This document shows positions 57,339 to 64,000 of a stretch of DNA of 64,000 nt, one piece after another. Position 1 is the stretch's first letter; each line of letters opens with the position of its first letter. This DNA comes from Ziziphus jujuba (lineage: Eukaryota; Streptophyta; Magnoliopsida; Rosales; Rhamnaceae). The position numbers were made by a program, and so were the translations under genes. The stretch lies in NCBI RefSeq assembly GCF_031755915.1, contig NC_083387.1, positions 16,575,001 to 16,639,000 on the forward strand, read 5' to 3'. A model generated the notes under the pieces. It saw only the letters and a program-made list of their open reading frames with translations. It was not told the origin of the DNA and ran no database searches.

Positions 57339-57600
57339 GTATTCAATTTAGAATTTAAAGGATTTTAAAAGTCTTTTAAAGTTTTGAGGTATTCAATTTA
57401 GATTTTAAAGGAGTCCATACAAATCTAATGATATTCAATTAAGATTTTGATGGATTTTATAAAAGTCCATTAAAATCTAGATGTATTCAATTAGGACTTT
57501 ATAGAATTCTTTTAAAATCTAGTGGTATTCAAAAAATCATTGATTTTAAAAGACTTTAAAAAATGATGGATTTTAATGGATTTGAAAGGATTTTAACAGG
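57339..57600. repeat. Quasi-tandem GTATTCAATT repeat, possibly MITE-derived
   Basis: About five units of 45-55 bp each start with (G)TATTCAATT or a variant and continue with AGATTTTAAAGGA or its reverse-complement-like form, so the units are themselves partly palindromic. Confidence 0.65.
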
Positions 57601-58180
57601 GAAATTGTGAAGAAAATTGTCAATATGAAATCCACCTTTAAATCGAAAGAAAATCTTGTTCAATCTTTCTCTCTCCCTTTTGCTTTTTACTCTTTATCAA
57701 ACACACCTCAAGTTCTCTTTCACCACATCAAACTCACTCTCAATAATTTTTCCAAAGTGTTCAAGTCTTAGGAAATATTATCAATAATCGTTATCGTGAT
57801 TACCAATTGATAAGTTGAGTTGTGCAATTTTATATATTTATTTATTTATTTATTTTTAGTTAATAAATCAATTTGTTTTTTTTTTCTTTTTCTTCTATGA
57901 ATCCATTTTTTTTTAGAATGATAAGTGACCTTATCTTATAATGAAAATGTCTTTTATTTATATTTATTTTAAATTGAAATTGAACTTATTAGATTCAGTA
58001 GTAGGTTCAGTCACATAATCTTTCGAATGAAAAGTTTCTATTATAGTTATACAACATAAATAATTATAATACCACATGTAGTATTATAAAAAATAATAAT
58101 AATAAATAATAATTATCACAGGCATAAATTAACAAAATAAGTACTGAAACAGTGGATCAAAAATATCATTAGATGTTGTT

Positions 58181-58224
58181 AGTAATTTTTCTAGAGAGTA
58201 AACATACTCTCTAGAAAAATTACT
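58181..58224. repeat. Perfect 20-bp palindrome with 4-base loop
   Basis: Arms 58181-58200 and 58205-58224 are exact reverse complements around AACA. Transcribed, this would form a strong hairpin. It sits within the diverged repeats of this region. Confidence 0.95.
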
Positions 58225-59344
58225 ATCAACCGTTATTGTAATTATGGATAGGCCATCAGTAATTTTGGTTGCATAATTTTTTTTAATAGGTCAATTTATT
58301 TTTCTTTATTTCCTTTTGTTTTTATTTATTTTTTAAGTTTTAATTCAATGTATTAGTATAACTTTTATGATGGCATATACAACACCAAATAATATTGTCT
58401 AAAAAAATTACCAATGATTGTTATTATTGCTATTGATAAGGCATTAATAATTTTGGTTGCATAATTTTTTTTTAATGGGTTAATTTTTTTTTTCTTAATT
58501 TTCTTTTGCGACTAAAAAATTATTAGCAATTTCTTCCTAAGCTGGCCGATTGAATTTCCTATAATTAAACTGGCAGCCAATTACATTGAATTTACATAAT
58601 GCAACTTATTCAAGAAAAAAATGACATGAAAATAATCACAACAATTCAAAACTACACAACATAAAACAATAAAAAGTATATATATATTTGCCTTCATCAA
58701 ATGTTCTATCTCCACTATCTTTTCCTATTTCTCCTTCATAGACAATAGACATAGCCTCTACTTACCTAAAAAGATCATGAAGTTCATCTTCACTAACCTT
58801 AAAATGATTTCTGAAGTTCACACGCATACAAATGCCGACTCCCAATTGAGTACATAATCAAAAGATAAACAAATCTTGTAATAATACAGCACTCACACCA
58901 CCACTGCCAATGTAAAAAACCAACATGACATCCATATCTCATCCCCAACCAAAGTGTTTTAAAATTGAACAACCAACCAGCAGGAATGCACAAATGACAT
59001 AATTGAGGCCATTGCTGCAGAAAAACCCATAGTAAAGCTACAAATCTTCTATCCAATAACAACCTTTGAAAACAATTAGGGAAATGTAACCTTACAAACC
59101 CGGCCACCAGAGTAGTGACTAAAAACACCCATCTGTGAACAACAACTGAATGAAGACTGAAACATACTCCCAACCTATTTCCAAAAGATGCAAACTCACC
59201 AATTTACAGGAAAAAAATATATTATAATAATAATAAAACGATTTTGCTTTTCATTGTACAAATCTAATTAAAAAAAAAAAAAAGCAAAGGAACAATCAAA
59301 CAAAATTAAATATTTGGGAAACAATGAAACAAAATCGCCTCAAT

Positions 59345-59920
59345 GTCATGGAAGGTGTACCACCTTGATGTAAAGTCGGCTTTCTTGAATGGTGTGCTTC
59401 AAGAGGAGGTTTATGTCAAGCAACCCGGGGGCTTCATTGTTTAAGGACATGAGGACAAAGTCTACCATCTACACAGGGCACTTTACGGGTTAAAGCAAGC
59501 ACCTAGGGCTTGGTATGGCAAGATTGATGGTTACTTGACCTACCAAGGCTTTAGGAGGAGTCCAAATGAGCCAACACTATACATAAGGAATGAAGAATAC
59601 ATGATTGTTATCTCACTCTATGTGGATGATTTGTTGGTCACGGGTGAAAATGAAAAGAATGTGGAAGTTTTGAAAAATGAACTTGAAAAGGAGTTTGACA
59701 TGTCAAGCCTTGGTGAAATGAATTACTTCCTTGGAGTGGAAGTGATGCAATGCTCTAGGGGTATTTTCATATCTCAAGAGAAATACATCAAAGATCTTTT
59801 GAAAAAGTTCAACCTTGATGAATGCAAGCCAATGTCAACCCCAATGAGCCAAGAAGACAAATACAAGAAGGAGGATGGCACACCAAAGGTAAACCCGACC
59901 CTATATAGAAGCATGATAGG
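59345..59920 (+). pseudogene. Truncated Ty1/copia reverse transcriptase
   Basis: The plus strand encodes [37 protein letters not shown], the catalytic LYVDDLLVTG near 59618-59647, GEMNYFLGVEV and FISQEKYIKDLLKKF. It ends inside the YRSMIG motif where family B LTR sequence begins. One stop near 59441 splits the frame, and the remaining 150-codon frame includes 20 or so foreign codons at its end. The motif order is normal for copia RT. No other parts of this element are present. Confidence 0.88.
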
Positions 59921-62375
59921 AATTCTTCTTCTTCCTTCTTCTTCCTTTCCTTTCCTTTCTCCCTCTCGGCCTCACCGTATTTTTTAAATTTCGGCCACCC
60001 ATAAGCTACATGCGCCAGCCATAGACGGAGCCCAGCCACCGGCGAGCTCACCAGCCAAATTTGGCGACCGGTCGGCTGGCGACGTGCCCAGATCGGGCCG
60101 GCGAAGTCGCGGCGGCGGGTTGAAATTTTTCCGGCGATTCTCGCCGTTTCCGGCCAGCCCAGTCCAAATTGCCACCCCTCTCCCCCTATTTTGGGTCCTC
60201 TGAGTCCAAATATGGCCTCCAATTTCCAAAATTCGAAGTGGTTTGTGAGATGCAAAGGAATCAAAACCGACCGAAGCTTTCCAGCCAAATTCCGGCCACC
60301 TCTGGTGGAATTGGGGTCGATGGAGACCGGATTTGTAATCCTCGTCGCTCAAGCCTCGATTCGGTATATTATTCGACTATTTTGGATAACGTTTGTGTTT
60401 AACCTCCCAGGTACCGGGTATTATTTACCCGATTAAAATATTAATTTATTTGACTGTGTGTGAATTGTGTTCTAGGAGCACCGGTGAGTCGTAGAATTGA
60501 TCCCATGGTGGATCATGGTTTAATTCCGTGCTCCAGGTGAGTAACCCACCTTTAAAAATATTTTGGGCAATTAATTATATTTAATCGGTGTTTAATTGGT
60601 ATTTGAATTATGCTCATGTGGTGCAATTTAATTATGAATTTTATTGTGGTTTAATTTATTTATTGTGCATGAGCAAAGTATATTTCAGTAATAATCGTAC
60701 GTGGTTTTAAGTATTATTTTGGGCATAATTGGTTTAAATATTTTATGAAAATATTTGTTAAATTGGTGGTTTAATTTAATAATTATGCCCACGGTATTTT
60801 ATCTGTTAAACCTCGTATTACGAGAAAAATTATGGTTTATTTGTTATCGATGATTTTGTACCGGTTTGTTAAATAAAAATATGTGGGATGGTAAGTGTGA
60901 AAATTTAATATATTTCCCACGGTAAATTTTGGAAAACGGTATGATTGGTTTAATAAATTATTTTAGACGCACTCATACAGTATTGGTGTTCTGGTGTATG
61001 TACACGTGGTTTAGCGTGCAAGTATTATGTGGTTTAGCGCGCAAGTATTATGTCTCCCGTGGTTGCCATTGGACCGTGGGCAGGCAAGTTTGATATTGGC
61101 CACAGCCGCCCCTCCCTTGGCCGGGATGACGGTTTCAACAGCGGTATTGTCGGGATGCCGAAGTGTCGTTTGCAAGTTTCTCTCTTTAATCTCCCCGCCA
61201 GTCGGTGCTCGGGACGCTGGGTATCGAAGGGCATCACTGGTATATGGTGTGGTGCGTCAAGTGTAAATTTTCGGATAGAAATTTCAAACCCTAAGAGTAC
61301 AAAAATTATTTATTATAATTTATTACATTTTATTTATATTTGGGGTATTTATTTATTTGTTTGTTGGTTATTAAATTATTTGATCCCTTGGTTTTTGGGA
61401 GGTACGAATATCGGGTTTTGTGAAAATGTTTTAAAAGGGGAACATTTCCAACGGAGTGAATAGTGAGGGTTTTGAGAGAAAATATTACTTCCAATGTTTA
61501 TGATTTATTTATTATTTAATTGTTAATATTAATTAAATCCCTTTATTTGGTATACTATTAATATTAAAGGTGTTCGGTAGTTAGGATCACTCATTGAGAT
61601 GATTAGCATCTCACGTTTTTAAATTCCGTTCCCCTATATTATAAAAAAAAAAATAAAAAAAATATTTATTTATTTGTTTGTTAGTTATTAAATTATTTGA
61701 TCCCTTGGTTTTCGAGAGGTACGAATATCGGGTTTTGTGAAAATGGTTTAAAAGGAGAACATTTCCAACGGAGTGAATAGTGAGGGTTTTGAGAGAAAAT
61801 ATTACTTCCAATGTTTATGATTTATTTATTATTTAATTGTTAGTATTAATTAAATCCCTTTATTTGGTATACTATTAACATTAAAGGTGTTCGCTAGTTA
61901 GGGTCACTCACTGAGATGATTAGCATCTCACGTTTTTAAATTCCGTTCCCCTAGGTCCAGGTTGGAGACGTTGATTATCCGGGGCGAGCCCAACGTCTCA
62001 GTTCGTTGCCGAAAGTTCAAGAAGTATTTCTTCCCTTTTTCCTCTCTATCTTGTATTGCTTTTTATCTATCATGGTATTAATTCCACATTTATCTGTATA
62101 ATGCTCTGTATACTGTATTGGACGTGTACTTATTATTTATGCACTGAGTTGCTGTTATTTCTCTGAAGTGCTGTAAATTTGTGGAAACAAATTGTAGTAA
62201 CGTGGGAGGAATAAGGGGATGTTTTTAGAAGTGTGTTTTCAGTGCAGGTAATTTTTGGTTAGTCCTACCCTTAGGGGAGGTGCTGCCGGATTTTCCGTTG
62301 GAAGGTTCGGTGGTATTTCCATGGGATCAGGGCTTGTCTAGGGTTCCTGGGAGGAATTCTGGACGGGTCCTGACA
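59921..62375 (+). repeat. Diverged, 5'-truncated family B LTR
   Basis: From about 59975 the sequence follows the family B LTR: the ACATGCGCCAGCC block, a GC-rich CCGGCG segment, the AT-rich half, then GGGATCAGGGCTTGTCTAG and the exact end CCTGACA at 62375. The first 500 or so bases of the LTR are missing. It carries a 290-bp internal duplication and a 24-bp duplication near 61003-61050. No family B coding region accompanies it. Confidence 0.85.
61345..61952. repeat. Tandem duplication of about 290 bp in the family B LTR
   Basis: Units 61345-61636 and 61663-61952 both run from TATTTATTTATTTGTTTGTT to AAATTCCGTTCCCCT and differ at only a few bases. They are separated by an A-rich spacer (61637-61662). 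The two complete LTRs at 12908 and 20545 have a single unit. Confidence 0.9.
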
Positions 62376-63049
62376 TTTGGAACCTTAACTAGCTGGTGAT
62401 TGGATAAAGACAGCTTATTTGCTAAGTTGGTCAACTACTTTTCTAATTTGAAATTTGACTTTTGTTTTAGAAAATAGTCTTTCATTTTTTTTATTTAATT
62501 ATTTTTTGGAAAAATTAATTGAGGAATGTTGATATTTTAATATTTTGATTGTAAATTAATTAATTCTTTTTTCAAAATTAATAAATTAATTAATACAAAT
62601 TTGTTAATTAATTCCTTTTAAAAATTAAGGAATTAATTAATACAAATTTGTTTAGGAAAAGAGTTGGAAAATTCGGCCATTACCTTTCCTCTTTGCTATA
62701 GTGGCCGAATTTTTGACCTAATTGCTTTAGGGTTTGATTTCTTGTAACTCTAACCTATTTAAAGGAGTTATTTTTCAATGAATAGAAGCTTACATTATTC
62801 ATACATCAAGTTATTTGCGAGAAATAATTCTCTTTATTCCTTTTGAACACCTAAAACACCAAATAAAGATTGAGTGTTTTAATTTGACTTATAAATAAAA
62901 TAATCCATAACCTATTGTAGTGTCTTCAATATGCCAAGGTTTCTAGTCACAAGTTGGTTAGGTCAAGGTGACCATTAGAATCTGAATTTAATTTCAATCC
63001 AGGCTAATTCAATACGGGTTTAGAAGCAAGCCAACCTAGGTTCGTATCA
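62376..63049 (+). repeat. 5'-truncated family A LTR
   Basis: Aligns with the family A LTR from its internal GGTCAACTA block to the end CGTATCA at 63049. About the first quarter is missing and is replaced by the family B LTR. It retains the CACCTAAAACACC block and CCTAGGTTCGTATCA. Confidence 0.8.
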
Positions 63050-63065
63050 TTTGGTATCAAAATCG
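63050..63065 (+). other. Primer-binding site of the right-hand family A element
   Basis: TTTGGTATCAAAATCG follows the LTR end directly, equivalent to 3098-3111 but with further mismatches from the tRNA-iMet site after TGGTATCA. Confidence 0.65.
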
Positions 63066-64000
63066 AATACTGTTCATGATTGATCTATCTTATTTGCTTT
63101 GTTTTATTTTTTGTGTTATTCTACAATTTTAACATTAGGTTAAGGTTGTTTTCTACTCATACATGCTTTATATAAAAAAAAAATTCATAGTCGAATTAGG
63201 TTTCCTTTTGTTAGTCGAATTTTTTGCTTTCTAGTTTGTTGGTTGGTTTTGCATATTAGTTCTTAGTAATTTAGTTTATTCTTGATTTTTCTTTTTTATT
63301 TAATTTTAATTGGTTGCATTCATATATTCAAAAAAAAAAAAAAAGGAAGTTTGGAAAACATATTGCATAAACCTAAAATTTTACAATTTGTTTGTTTGGA
63401 AGGTGTGATTGGGTTTGACAATTTGTTTGGTATTGAAGTTGCAATTTTTTGTGGTAATTGTGCTACTGAAAATTGAGTGATATTATTCTGTTTGTGATAA
63501 AAAAAGAAAAAAAAGAAAAAAAAAAGCCAAAGTTTTAAAAAAAAAAAAGTGTAAAATGCCAATTTCATGAGATTGAAAAGTTGAATTTGATTTGGATTTG
63601 GAAATTCAATTGTGTTTGTTGAAGCTACTATTTGCTTATTCAATATTGGTTGCTGGATAGTTGAGTATTGGTGTTATTTGATTGGATTAAAATTGGTCTA
63701 AGGATTTTATACAAAGACCTAATTATGAGAACTACAACCAACAACTATCTTATATTTTGTTCAAATTGAGTTCTTATTAATTGTTAAATCTTTTTCTAAA
63801 TTTTATCTTTGAATTTTTGATCTCTTAATATTCTAGTCAATTCTTTTATTGAATCCAAAAATCACTTGTTATCTTTCCTTCTTTTTTGTTAATAAAGCTG
63901 AGACTAGGTTTTATCATTCACTCGGAAATTGCTTGCTACTTGCTTTTGTTTTATTGATAGGTTTAATTAGAACATACTTGTGATCTAGTTGCTGTTTTAA
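63066..64000 (+). mobile_element. Untranslated leader of the right-hand family A element, running off the window
   Basis: AT-rich with several poly-A tracts (63331-63344, 63502-63547). Its last 45 bases match the reverse complement of about 2160-2215, close to the gag start of the left-hand element, so gag should begin about 200 bp beyond the window edge. Confidence 0.7.

Larger units (their letters stand above)
57111..59344. other. Intergenic region rich in short repeats
   Basis: Holds the GTATTCAATT repeat (57339-57600), three diverged repeats (57765-58520), the perfect palindrome at 58181-58224 and a 124-codon minus-strand frame (58799-59173) that I do not accept as a gene. A poly-A run lies near 59271-59284, just before the copia fragment. 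Confidence 0.6.

Noticed and set aside
58799..59173. 124-codon minus-strand frame rich in Trp, Phe and Cys
   Set aside because: No family resemblance, odd composition and location in repeat-rich intergenic DNA. It is probably chance.

Overview
This window is nuclear DNA of a flowering plant, most likely a woody eudicot (rosid-like). Its genes have many GT-AG introns and read as eudicot orthologues. The spaces between them are AT-rich and packed with decayed LTR retrotransposons, LINEs and microsatellites. I see no bacterial operon, CRISPR array, rRNA gene or convincing tRNA gene.

Layout. (1) 1-9950: a scrambled cluster of one Ty3-type retroelement family, called family A here. Its LTRs are about 0.8 kb, its primer site resembles initiator tRNA-Met, and its pol is largely deleted. 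Copies run on both strands and meet at two inverted junctions. (2) 9950-28330: a nest of elements. An old LTR-like stretch holds a Ty1/copia element on the minus strand (12353-28003). A 10.55-kb Ty3 chromovirus of Tekay type, family B, with 2.9-kb LTRs and a chromodomain, sits inside the copia RNase H region (12908-23457) with a 4-bp target duplication. (3) 29764-41002: a class III peroxidase gene, orthologous to peroxidase 43, on the plus strand. It has four exons and encodes 323 aa. Its 9.6-kb third intron holds a decayed LINE, a Cassandra-like 5S-containing solo LTR, a MITE-like foldback and a distant inverted repeat. (4) 42514-42957: a single-exon gene for a small acidic coiled-coil plant protein (147 aa). 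(5) 45239-56898: the recombination repair gene XRCC2 on the minus strand. I reconstruct ten coding exons and 330 aa, with every junction GT-AG and in phase. (6) 57100-59340: intergenic repeats. (7) 59345-64000: a retroelement mosaic made of a copia RT fragment, a truncated family B LTR, a truncated family A LTR with primer site, and a family A leader running off the right edge.

The three host genes do unrelated jobs: cell-wall or apoplastic redox, unknown, and homologous recombination. Nothing in the window links them functionally. The most unusual material is structural: inverted and tandem retroelement junctions, a rearranged pol shared by two family A copies, a precise nested insertion, and the transposon load inside the peroxidase intron. 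I found no convincing new biological system.
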